From assembly GCF_025961225.1 (NCBI RefSeq), contig NZ_JAOQNG010000001.1, forward strand, positions 2,034,501 through 2,098,500: a stretch of DNA of 64,000 nucleotides, written 5' to 3'. How positions within the stretch are numbered: the stretch's first letter is position 1; the number at the start of each line of letters is the position of its first letter. This stretch comes from Azospirillum canadense (GTDB lineage: Bacteria > Pseudomonadota > Alphaproteobacteria > Azospirillales > Azospirillaceae). Of the stretch, positions 44,681 through 51,941 are shown piece by piece. Made by a program: the position numbers and the translations under genes. The notes under the pieces are model-generated. The model did no database searches, was not told where the DNA came from, and was given only the letters and a program-made list of their open reading frames with translations.

Positions 44681-45451
44681 TCAGGTCGGTCTCAGGAAAT
44701 CGACGAAGGTCGATTCGAAGTGGGTCAGCCAGAACATCATCATCGCCGCCAGCGTCAGGGCGAACATGAACAGGCCGATCGCCACCTGGACGGAGGTGAA
44801 CAGGAAGAAGACCTGGATCTGCGGCGCCAGCTTGTTCAGCAGGCCAAGCGCCAGGGCGAACAGCATGCCGGTGATGAGGAAGGGCGCCGACATCTGCACG
44901 CCGAGCAGGAAGCTCTTCGACACCAACTGCCCGACGACGTTGGCCATGTCGTCGATGGGAATGGCCCCACCCGGCTGGAAGGTGGAATAGCTGTCGACCA
45001 CCGCCATGATCAGCAGGTGGTGCAGGTCGGTGATGAACAGAAGCAGCAGGCCGAGCCAGCCCATCAGCGCGCCCGGCAGCGAACCCTGGGTGGCCATGGC
45101 CGGGTTGAACATCTGCGCGTTGGACAGGCCGGTCTGCAAGGCGATGATGGTGCCCGCCACCTCCAGCGCCCCCATCAGCAGGCGGGCTACAGTGCCGAGG
45201 AAGATGCCAACGGCCATCTCCCCCACCATCAGCACCAGCAGGCGGAAGACGTCCCCCGGCATGCCGGGCATGCGGTCGCGCAGCACCGGGGCGACCAGCG
45301 CGCTGACGGCCAGCGAGAAGAGAAGGCGCGTGCGGGTGGAGACGAAAGCGTCGCCGATGGTCGGCATCACGCTGAAGGCCGTTCCGACGCGCGCGAAGAC
45401 GAGCAGCCAGACGAACAGCTGCGCGCCCAGGAACTGCTGCAGCAGGCTCAT
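44681..45451 (-). CDS. fliR: Flagellar export protein FliR
   Basis: Integral membrane protein of the export gate, 256 residues. It begins MSLLQQFLGAQLFVWLLVFA with conserved FARVGTAFSVMPTIGD, and has about six helices. GLSNAQMFNPAMATQGSLPG is the typical central region. Its ATG overlaps the fliQ stop as ATGA, which couples synthesis of these two gate subunits. Confidence 0.96.
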   Translation of the reverse strand: MSLLQQFLGAQLFVWLLVFARVGTAFSVMPTIGDAFVSTRTRLLFSLAVSALVAPVLRDRMPGMPGDVFRLLVLMVGEMAVGIFLGTVARLLMGALEVAGTIIALQTGLSNAQMFNPAMATQGSLPGALMGWLGLLLLFITDLHHLLIMAVVDSYSTFQPGGAIPIDDMANVVGQLVSKSFLLGVQMSAPFLITGMLFALALGLLNKLAPQIQVFFLFTSVQVAIGLFMFALTLAAMMMFWLTHFESTFVDFLRPT

Positions 45452-45828
45452 CCGCCGCGGCCGGATACGCCGCCACTGGAAAAGGCGCCACCGGAAAAGG
45501 CGCCGCCGGAGAGGGCGCCGCCGGGCAGGTTGCCCGCGTTCGGGACCCCAGTACCGCCCGTGCCGATCGCGACGATGCGGTCGGCGATCTCATGCTCGAA
45601 GAAGGACCGCAGCTCGCCCATCATGAAGGGCGCCAGCAGGATCGACAGGCCGAAGACCAACAGCACCTTCGGAACCATGGCCAGCGTCTGCTCGCTGATC
45701 TGCGTCACCGCCTGGAAGATCGAGATGACCGTGCCCACCCCCATCATGATGACGAGGATCGGTCCCGCCACCATCACCAGCGTGACGATGGAGGTGCGGC
45801 ACAGCTCGATGACGTCGGTCTCGTTCAT
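45448..45828 (-). CDS. fliQ: Flagellar export protein FliQ with a C-terminal repeat tail
   Basis: A gate subunit with two membrane helices: VIELCRTSIVTLVMVAGPIL and LAMVPKVLLVFGLSILLAPF around the usual QAVTQISEQTL. FliQ is normally about 90 residues; this frame has 126, the extra 35 or so being a Gly/Ser-rich tail (NLPGGALSGGAFSGGAFSSG) encoded by 15-base repeats. The tail ends at a stop that overlaps fliR, so it is not an obvious frame error. Its effect on export is unknown. Confidence 0.93.
   Translation of the reverse strand: MNETDVIELCRTSIVTLVMVAGPILVIMMGVGTVISIFQAVTQISEQTLAMVPKVLLVFGLSILLAPFMMGELRSFFEHEIADRIVAIGTGGTGVPNAGNLPGGALSGGAFSGGAFSSGGVSGRGG
45466..45525. repeat. 15-base tandem repeat in the 3' end of fliQ
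   Basis: Three clear copies at 45481-45495, 45496-45510 and 45511-45525 (aaaggcgccaccgga and variants) plus a weaker one at 45466-45480. They encode S-G-G-A-F-like five-residue units, so change in number keeps the frame. Confidence 0.85.
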
Positions 45829-45870
45829 GGCGGCAAACTTTTCGACGGCAATTTATTCGGCGGCGTGCCG

Positions 45871-46170
45871 TCAGATCGGCATGCGCAGGATTTCCTGGTA
45901 GGCGTTCAGCACCTTGTCGCGCACGGTGGTGACGGTCTGCAGCGTGACCTCGGCGTTGGTCACGGCCTGGACCACGTCGGTCAGGTCGGCCTGCCCGACG
46001 GCCGCCATGGCCGACATCTTCTCGCTGTTCTTCATGGTGCCGATGGCGTCCTTGGCCGTCTGCTCCAGCACGTCGCCGAAGCTGGCGCCGTCGCGCGGGG
46101 CCAGGCCTGGGCCGTTGGTCCGGGCGGCCGTGTTGGCGTAGGCCGCGGCGGCGTTGATGGGGTTGACCAT
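45871..46170 (-). CDS. fliE: Flagellar hook-basal body protein FliE
   Basis: A 99-residue junction protein between the MS ring and the proximal rod. MVNPINAAAAYANTAARTNG is the unstructured N terminus; VQAVTNAEVTLQTVTTVRDK and VLNAYQEILRMPI are the conserved C-terminal helices. It lies between fliQ and flgC in the rod/export cluster. Confidence 0.95.
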   Translation of the reverse strand: MVNPINAAAAYANTAARTNGPGLAPRDGASFGDVLEQTAKDAIGTMKNSEKMSAMAAVGQADLTDVVQAVTNAEVTLQTVTTVRDKVLNAYQEILRMPI

Positions 46171-46200
46171 GGGACCCGTATCCTTCCTCTAGACCGTACC

Positions 46201-46249
46201 GGCGTCAGCCGCGGAGAATGTCGCCCAAGCGGCGTCAGCCGCGGAGAAT
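46201..46249. repeat. Short direct repeat at the end of flgC
   Basis: ggcgtcagccgcggagaat occurs at 46201-46219 and 46231-46249. The second copy includes the flgC stop codon (46235-46237), so the last codons and stop of flgC have been duplicated downstream with a 30-base period. Confidence 0.85.
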
Positions 46250-46645
46250 ATCAATGGTGCGCGAGAGCATCTGGCGGGCGCTGTCGATGGCGCTCAGGTT
46301 CGCCTCGTAGGTGCGCTGCGCCTCGCGCATGTCCATGGCCTCGATGACCGTGTTCACGTTCGGCATCAGGACGTAGCCGTCGGCGTCGGCCGAGGGGTGC
46401 GAGGGGTCGTAGCGTCGCTCGAAGTCCTTCTTGTCCACGTCGATTTTGGCGACGCGGACCGTGTCCACGCCCGTCTGGCGGTCGAGCGCGTTCTGGAAGG
46501 TGACGACCTTGCGCCGGTACGGCAGGTCGCCCGGCGTTTCCGCCGTGGTGTTGGCGTTGGCAAGGTTTTCCGCGATGACCTTCAGGCGCGTGCCCTGAGC
46601 CTTCATGCCGGCCGCGGACACCGCCATCGACTTGTAGAGATCCAT
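46235..46645 (-). CDS. flgC: Flagellar basal-body rod protein FlgC
   Basis: A 136-residue proximal rod protein exported by the flagellar system. The start MDLYKSMAVSAAGMKAQGTR and LKVIAENLANANTT (the rod-protein ANxNTP-like motif) are at the N terminus; the C terminus VNTVIEAMDMREAQRTYEAN followed by LSAIDSARQM is the conserved coiled-coil end. Located between flgB and fliE. Confidence 0.96.
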   Translation of the reverse strand: MDLYKSMAVSAAGMKAQGTRLKVIAENLANANTTAETPGDLPYRRKVVTFQNALDRQTGVDTVRVAKIDVDKKDFERRYDPSHPSADADGYVLMPNVNTVIEAMDMREAQRTYEANLSAIDSARQMLSRTIDILRG

Positions 46646-46696
46646 GTCCCGCCTCCCTCAGCCCCTACTCTCAACTCTGGCCGTCCCGCCGCGCCG

Positions 46697-47101
46697 TCAA
46701 CCGCCGCTGCGGATCGCCGATTTGATCATGTTGACCTGCTTCTTGTAGAGGTTCGTGATGGTCTGGTAGTCCATGCCGGTCTGACCGACCTTCATCATTT
46801 GCTCTTCAAGAACAACGTTGTTGCCGTCCGGCTTCGTCTCGTACGGGTTGCGGACCCGCTGCTCCTTGTTCAGGCCGCCGGGACCGCGGGTGCCCGCCAA
46901 ATGCATGGGGTTGGTCGCCGTCGTCTCCAGCCGGCGGCCGTCGGACAGCGCGTCACGGAAGGTGAAGGGCTTCAGGTCCATGCCCTTGTAGTCCGGCGTG
47001 TCCGCGTTTGCGATGTTCTGGGACAGCACCTGCTGGCGCTGGGTCAGCCAGTCCATCTTGCGCGACATCAGCTTGAAGAGGCCGAGATTGCCGAGGTCCA
47101 T
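46697..47101 (-). CDS. flgB: Flagellar basal-body rod protein FlgB
   Basis: A 134-residue proximal rod protein. ATG at 47101 gives MDLGNLGLFKLMSRKMDWLT followed by QRQQVLSQNIANADTPDYKG, which contains the rod-protein motif NIANADTPDYK. The C terminus MDYQTITNLYKKQVNMIKSA is the conserved helix. First gene of the leftward flagellar cluster; its promoter must be in 47102-47280, shared with the divergent copper chaperone gene. Confidence 0.96.
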   Translation of the reverse strand: MDLGNLGLFKLMSRKMDWLTQRQQVLSQNIANADTPDYKGMDLKPFTFRDALSDGRRLETTATNPMHLAGTRGPGGLNKEQRVRNPYETKPDGNNVVLEEQMMKVGQTGMDYQTITNLYKKQVNMIKSAIRSGG

Positions 47102-47280
47102 GGCCCTGTTCCGGATTGCAGGCCGCGCGCGGTGGCGACGGCCCGGATGCACCAAGTCAGGGTGATCATCGGCTGTTTAAGTTAATGAAAGATGAATGCG
47201 CGGGGCCGGACTCGCCCTGGACGGGTCGGCGGATCGTGCTAAGCTGCCGGCGCAGAACGCACCCCGGAAGACGATTCGCC

Positions 47281-47871
47281 ATGACCAAGCCCGCCCGCTC
47301 CGCCACCCTCGCCGCCTCTTTCGCCCTGGCCCTGGGCTTCGCCGCCGCCCCGGCGCTCGCCGACGGGGGCCTGTCGGTGACCGGCCCCTGGGCGCGGGCC
47401 ACCGCGCCGTCGGCGCGCAACGGCGGCGCCTTCATGGTGGTGACCAACGGCGGGACGGAGCCCGACCGCATCGTCTCCGCCCAGACCCCCGTCGCGGAGA
47501 AGGCGGAGCTGCACACCCACCAGATGGACAACGGCGTCATGAAGATGCGGCCCGTGGACGCCATCACGGTGGCCCCGGGCGAGCCGGTGACGCTCCGCCC
47601 CGGCGGGCTGCACGTCATGCTGCTCGGCCTGAAGCAGCCGCTGACCCAGGGCAGCCATTTCCCGGTGACGCTGACCTTCGCCAAGGCCCCCCCGGTGACC
47701 GTCGAGGTGCCGGTGCTGGGCGCCGCCGCCATGGGGCCGGAGGGCGCCGCCATGACTCATGACGGCATGAACCACGAGCACATGCAGCACGGCGCCATGG
47801 ACCACAACAGCCCGGAGCATGAGGCCATGCACCAGCAGCACATGAAACAGATGCAGCAACAAGGCCAGTGA
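47281..47871 (+). CDS. Periplasmic copper chaperone, PCu(A)C family
   Basis: A 196-residue exported copper-binding protein. Signal peptide MTKPARSATLAASFALALGF is cleaved near PALADGG; the DUF461 domain has the copper ligands in the order H-x-M (ELHTHQMDNGVMKM) and H-x-M (GGLHVMLLG). The last 50 residues are a Met/His-rich tail (HDGMNHEHMQHGAMDHNSPE) that can bind more copper. PCu(A)C proteins deliver copper to cytochrome oxidases. It is unrelated to the flagellar genes on either side; the copper link to ccoG elsewhere in the window is only functional. Confidence 0.93.
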   Translation: MTKPARSATLAASFALALGFAAAPALADGGLSVTGPWARATAPSARNGGAFMVVTNGGTEPDRIVSAQTPVAEKAELHTHQMDNGVMKMRPVDAITVAPGEPVTLRPGGLHVMLLGLKQPLTQGSHFPVTLTFAKAPPVTVEVPVLGAAAMGPEGAAMTHDGMNHEHMQHGAMDHNSPEHEAMHQQHMKQMQQQGQ

Positions 47872-47977
47872 ACGTCCGGGGAAACGGCCCAAGGGAACGG
47901 CTAATGCGGCTTCACGCTTCGTTAAGCATGTTCCTCCAGGATGCGCGCAACGACTTAGGCCATTCGGCAGGAATCCC

Positions 47978-48349
47978 TTGTCCGCGCCGTCCTCCAACCA
48001 CCGCCCTCCCCCACGCCGCCCCGTCGCGGTGGCGCTGAAGTACGAGCCGGGCGCGCAGTCCCTGCCGCGCATCGTCGCCACCGGAAAAGGCCATGTCGCG
48101 GACCAGATCCTGGAACTGGCCTTCGCCAACGGCGTGAAGGTGCGCGAGGACGCCGACCTTGTGCAGATCCTGTCGGCGGTGGACATCGACAGCGAGATCC
48201 CCATCGAGGCGATCGCCGCGGTGGCCGAGATCCTCGCCTACGTCTACCGCGCCAACGGCACCCTGCCGCCCTCTTCGGAACCGGCCCCGGAATCGACCGA
48301 CAACGCGAAGGCTCCGGTCGGAGCCTCACCCATCGGGACCGTGCCATGA
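47978..48349 (+). CDS. Standalone FlhB C-terminal domain protein
   Basis: A 123-residue protein equal to the cytosolic C-terminal domain of FlhB/EscU. VAVALKYEPGAQSLPRIVAT aligns with the FlhB region after NPTH, and VKVREDADLVQILSAVDIDS with the FlhB end, but the NPTH cleavage motif and membrane helices are absent. The TTG start at 47978 has AGGA five bases upstream. It overlaps the next gene as ATGA and precedes fliO-fliP, so a role in flagellar export is likely. Called FhlB or FlhX in some bacteria. Confidence 0.85.
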   Translation: MSAPSSNHRPPPRRPVAVALKYEPGAQSLPRIVATGKGHVADQILELAFANGVKVREDADLVQILSAVDIDSEIPIEAIAAVAEILAYVYRANGTLPPSSEPAPESTDNAKAPVGASPIGTVP

Positions 48350-48726
48350 CCGCCGCCCTCCTCCGCGACATCGCCGCCGTCTCCGCGGCCCTGGACGACG
48401 CCTGCGCCCAGGCCGAGGCCGGCGCGCCCATCGATCTGGCCGGGCTCGAGTCGCGCGTCGCCGAGCTGTGCGCCGCCGCCGAGGACCACCGCGGAGGCGC
48501 GTTGGCCGAGCCGCTGCGGGCGGAGTTCCAGGCGCTGGTCGCGGCGCTCGACGCGCTGGCCGGGGCGCTGGCCCGCCAGCGCGAGACGATGGCCGCCGCC
48601 GCCGAGGGCCGGCCGGACCCGCACAGCGCCCGCCAGCGCGCCGCCTCCGCCTATGGTCGCACCGCCACGCCCGCCGCCACGCCCGCCTCTGCGCCCATGC
48701 CCCCTTCCGACAAGAAGCCGTCCTGA
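48346..48726 (+). CDS. Small hypothetical protein of the flagellar operon
   Basis: A 126-residue Ala-rich, helical protein. MTAALLRDIAAVSAALDDAC and the following residues form a coiled coil with an acidic face; the tail is Pro/Ala-rich. Its ATG overlaps the FlhB-C gene stop (ATGA), and it ends just before fliO. Its length and position suggest a chaperone-like flagellar protein, but I recognise no family. Confidence 0.75.
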   Translation: MTAALLRDIAAVSAALDDACAQAEAGAPIDLAGLESRVAELCAAAEDHRGGALAEPLRAEFQALVAALDALAGALARQRETMAAAAEGRPDPHSARQRAASAYGRTATPAATPASAPMPPSDKKPS

Positions 48727-48729
48727 CCC

Positions 48730-49053
48730 ATGGACCTCGATCAGTACATCCGTTTCATCGTCGCCCTGCTGTTCGTCATCGCCCTGATCATGGTGGTGGC
48801 CTGGGTGATGCGCCGCGTCGGGTTCGGCGGGCTGGTGTCCACCCCGTCGCGCCAGCGCCGGCTGGGCGTCGTCGAGGTGCTTCCGCTGGACGGCAAGCGC
48901 CGGCTGGTGCTGGTGCGCCGCGACGACCAGGAGCATCTGCTGCTGCTGAGCGCCTTCGGCGACACGGTGGTGGACGGCGGTGCGCGCGGTGGGTTCCGCG
49001 GGGCACTGTCTGACACGGCCGGACCGGCCCAGGCGACGGAGACCCGGCCATGA
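48730..49053 (+). CDS. fliO: Flagellar biosynthesis protein FliO
   Basis: A 107-residue membrane protein that helps assemble FliP. MDLDQYIRFIVALLFVIALI and the rest of the first helix span the membrane; RQRRLGVVEVLPLDGKRRLV is the conserved FliO cytosolic block (L-x-x-L-D-G-x-x-x-L-x-L-V). It starts four bases after the preceding gene and overlaps fliP as ATGA. Confidence 0.92.
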   Translation: MDLDQYIRFIVALLFVIALIMVVAWVMRRVGFGGLVSTPSRQRRLGVVEVLPLDGKRRLVLVRRDDQEHLLLLSAFGDTVVDGGARGGFRGALSDTAGPAQATETRP

Positions 49054-49811
49054 GCGGGCCCAAGCGTCTCGCGCTCGCCGGCGCGCTGGCACTTGTCATC
49101 GGCGTCGTCGGCGGGCTCGCGGCCAGCCCGGCGCTGGCCCAGAGCATGACCTTCGACTTGGGCGACGCCGGCGGCACCGCGACCGGCCGCATCGTCCAGA
49201 TGATCGCGCTGATCACCGTGCTGTCGCTGGCGCCGTCGATCCTGATCATGATGACCGCCTTCACGCGCATCGTCATCGTGCTGTCCTTCCTGCGCTCGGC
49301 GCTGGGGGTGCAGCAGGTGCCGCCGAACACGGTGATGATGTCGCTGGCGATGTTCCTGACCTTCTTCGTCATGGCCCCGGTGTTCGAGCGCTGCTACACC
49401 CAGGGCATCCAGCCGCTGATCAACCAGGACATCGACGAGATGGAGGCGTTCCGCCGGACCGCCGCCCCCCTGCGCGAGTTCATGCTGAAGCACACCGGCG
49501 AGAAGGATCTGCGCCTGTTCATGGACATGGCGCGGATTGAGAATGTCCAGGAGGAAAGCCAGACGCCGCTGCAGGTGCTGGTGCCGGCCTTCATGATCTC
49601 GGAGATCAAGCGCGCCTTCGAGATCGGGTTCCTGCTGTTCCTGCCATTCCTGATCATCGACATGGTCGTGTCGTCGATCCTGATGTCCATGGGCATGATG
49701 ATGCTGCCGCCGACCATGGTGGCGATTCCCTTCAAGATCATCTTCTTCGTGCTGGTCGACGGTTGGTACCTGATCGCCGGATCGCTGGCGCGCAGCTTCG
49801 GCACGCTGTAG
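49050..49811 (+). CDS. fliP: Flagellar export protein FliP
   Basis: Core of the export gate, 253 residues. After a signal peptide-like N terminus (SPALAQSMTFDLGD) come the conserved LSLAPSILIMMTAFTRIVIV, FLRSALGVQQVPPNTVMMSL and the C-terminal FLLFLPFLIIDMVVSSILMS segments. ATG overlaps the fliO stop. This is the last gene of the rightward flagellar group. Confidence 0.97.
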   Translation: MSGPKRLALAGALALVIGVVGGLAASPALAQSMTFDLGDAGGTATGRIVQMIALITVLSLAPSILIMMTAFTRIVIVLSFLRSALGVQQVPPNTVMMSLAMFLTFFVMAPVFERCYTQGIQPLINQDIDEMEAFRRTAAPLREFMLKHTGEKDLRLFMDMARIENVQEESQTPLQVLVPAFMISEIKRAFEIGFLLFLPFLIIDMVVSSILMSMGMMMLPPTMVAIPFKIIFFVLVDGWYLIAGSLARSFGTL

Positions 49812-50009
49812 CCCGCATACACAAGAAAGCGCAGATCGTCGCAGGCGCAACAGCGCCGGGACGGGCGGCGCAGCTTGCGCTAGAATTGGTCCCTGGAAGC
49901 GCGTATGACGGTTCGACCGGTCGCACGCCGCCGCCCGGCATTGCGCGCTTTGCTTGAGGCTTCTTCGTCCAGAACCGGACCCCCTAACGGACCTCGCCCC
50001 CTTCCCCAC

Positions 50010-51908
50010 ATGTCAGAAACGACCCTGAAAGCCGCCGCTCCCGATTCGGGCAAGCTGGCCGCGCTCACGCTCGGCGCCCTGGGCGTCGTCTACGGCGACA
50101 TCGGGACCAGCCCGCTGTACACGCTGCGCGAATGCTTCTCGCCGGAGCACGGGCTGGCGCTCACCCCGGAGAACATCATGGGCATCATGTCCCTGGTGTT
50201 CTGGGCGCTGGTGATCATCGTGACCGTGAAGTACGTGCTGTTCGTCATGCGGGCGGACAACAAGGGTGAAGGCGGCATCCTGGCGCTGCTGGCGCTGGCC
50301 ACCAGCAGCCGCCCGGACGCCAGCGGACGCCTGTCCGGCCTGATGGCCATGGGCCTGTTCGGCGCCGCCCTGTTCTACGGCGACGGCATGATCACCCCCG
50401 CGGTGTCCGTGCTGGGCGCCGTGGAAGGGCTGGAGGTCGCGGAGCCGGCGCTGGAATCCATCGTGGTGCCGCTGACCGTCGGCATCCTGATCGCCCTGTT
50501 CGCGATCCAGAGCCACGGCACCGACAAGGTCGGCAAGCTGTTCGGCCCGATCATGGTCGTGTGGTTCGTCACGCTGGGCCTCCTGGGCTTGGTCCAGCTG
50601 GTCCAGCAGCCGCGGGTGCTGATGGCGCTCAACCCGGCTTACGCGGTGGCCTTCTTCCAGAACAACGGCTGGATCGGCTTCCTGGTGCTGGGCGCGGTCG
50701 TGCTGGCCGTGACCGGCGGCGAGGCGCTCTATGCCGACATGGGCCATTTCGGCCGCCACCCGATCAAGGTCGCGTGGCTGACGGTCGTGCTGCCGTCGCT
50801 GCTGCTGAACTACCTCGGCCAGTGCGCGCTGCTGCTGAGCGATCCGGAGGCCGTGCGCAGCCCGTTCTATCTGCTGGTGCCGGAATGGGGCCTGTACCCC
50901 ATGATCCTGCTGTCCACCTGCGCCGCCGTCATCGCCAGCCAGGCGGTGATCTCCGGCGTGTTCTCGCTGACGCGGCAGGCGGTGCAGCTGGGGCTCTGCC
51001 CACGGCTGGACATCCGCCACACCTCCAACGAGGAAGGCGGCCAAATCTACATTCCGCGCGCCAACTGGGGCCTGCTGATCGCGATCATCGGCTTGGTGGT
51101 GTGGTTCGGCTCCTCCAGCCGGCTGGCCACCGCCTACGGCATCGCCGTGACCGGCGACATGTGCATCACCACCGTCCTGGCGCTGGTCGTGGCCCATCGC
51201 CGCTGGGGCTGGAGCGTGCCGGTCTGCGTCACGCTGGGGGCGCTGTTCCTGAGCGTGGAGTTGTCGCTGTTCGCCGCCAACGCGGTGAAGATCCCGCACG
51301 GTGGCTGGGTGCCGCTCGCCATCGCCGCCGCCGCGCTGGGCTTGATGTCCACGTGGCGCCGCGGCCGCGCCGTGCTGGCGCACCGGCTGGCCGAGGAATC
51401 GCTGCCGCTGGACAGCTTCATCAAGCGTCACGCGAAGTCGGGCGACATTCAGCGGGTGAAGGGCACCGCGGTCTTCATGACCTCCGGCGCCGCCACCGTG
51501 CCGATGGCCCTGCTGCACAACCTGAAGCACAACCAGGTCATGCACGAGCGCATCGTCTTCCTGACCGTGCTGGTGGAGGACGTGCCGCGCGTGCCGGCCA
51601 AGGACCGCGTCGTCCTGGAAGGGCTGGCCGACGGCTTCTACCGCCTGACCGTGCGCTACGGCTTCTCGCAGGAGCCGAACATTCCCAAGGCGCTGCGTCT
51701 GTGCAAGGCCTTCGGGCTGGAGTTCGACGTGATGACGACCTCCTTCTTCCTGGGCCGCGAGACGCTGATCCCACGGATCAACCCGCACATGGCGCTGTGG
51801 CGCGAGAAGCTGTTCGTCGTGATGTCCCGCACCGCGGTCAGCGCCACCGACTTCTTCAAGATCCCGCCCAACCGCGTGGTGGAGCTGGGCACCCAGGTGC
51901 AGCTGTAG
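50010..51908 (+). CDS. kup: Low-affinity potassium transporter Kup
   Basis: K+/H+ symporter of the inner membrane, 632 residues with about 12 helices. The family signature GVVYGDIGTSPLYTLRECF is near residue 25, followed by DNKGEGGILALLALA and FFQNNGWIGFLVLGAVVLAV. The soluble C-terminal domain contains GTAVFMTSGAATVPMALLHN and FFLGRETLIP, as usual. ATG at 50010 (MSETTLKAAAPDSGKLAALT). Convergent with the GlgE fusion gene, 33 bp between stops. Confidence 0.97.
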   Translation: MSETTLKAAAPDSGKLAALTLGALGVVYGDIGTSPLYTLRECFSPEHGLALTPENIMGIMSLVFWALVIIVTVKYVLFVMRADNKGEGGILALLALATSSRPDASGRLSGLMAMGLFGAALFYGDGMITPAVSVLGAVEGLEVAEPALESIVVPLTVGILIALFAIQSHGTDKVGKLFGPIMVVWFVTLGLLGLVQLVQQPRVLMALNPAYAVAFFQNNGWIGFLVLGAVVLAVTGGEALYADMGHFGRHPIKVAWLTVVLPSLLLNYLGQCALLLSDPEAVRSPFYLLVPEWGLYPMILLSTCAAVIASQAVISGVFSLTRQAVQLGLCPRLDIRHTSNEEGGQIYIPRANWGLLIAIIGLVVWFGSSSRLATAYGIAVTGDMCITTVLALVVAHRRWGWSVPVCVTLGALFLSVELSLFAANAVKIPHGGWVPLAIAAAALGLMSTWRRGRAVLAHRLAEESLPLDSFIKRHAKSGDIQRVKGTAVFMTSGAATVPMALLHNLKHNQVMHERIVFLTVLVEDVPRVPAKDRVVLEGLADGFYRLTVRYGFSQEPNIPKALRLCKAFGLEFDVMTTSFFLGRETLIPRINPHMALWREKLFVVMSRTAVSATDFFKIPPNRVVELGTQVQL

Positions 51909-51941
51909 CCTGGGCGCTCCACGACGGACTCGGTTGCGGGG

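Noticed and set aside
47173..47190. TTAA-type half sites for CtrA upstream of flgB
   Set aside because: The spacing does not fit TTAA-N7-TTAA; only isolated half sites are present.
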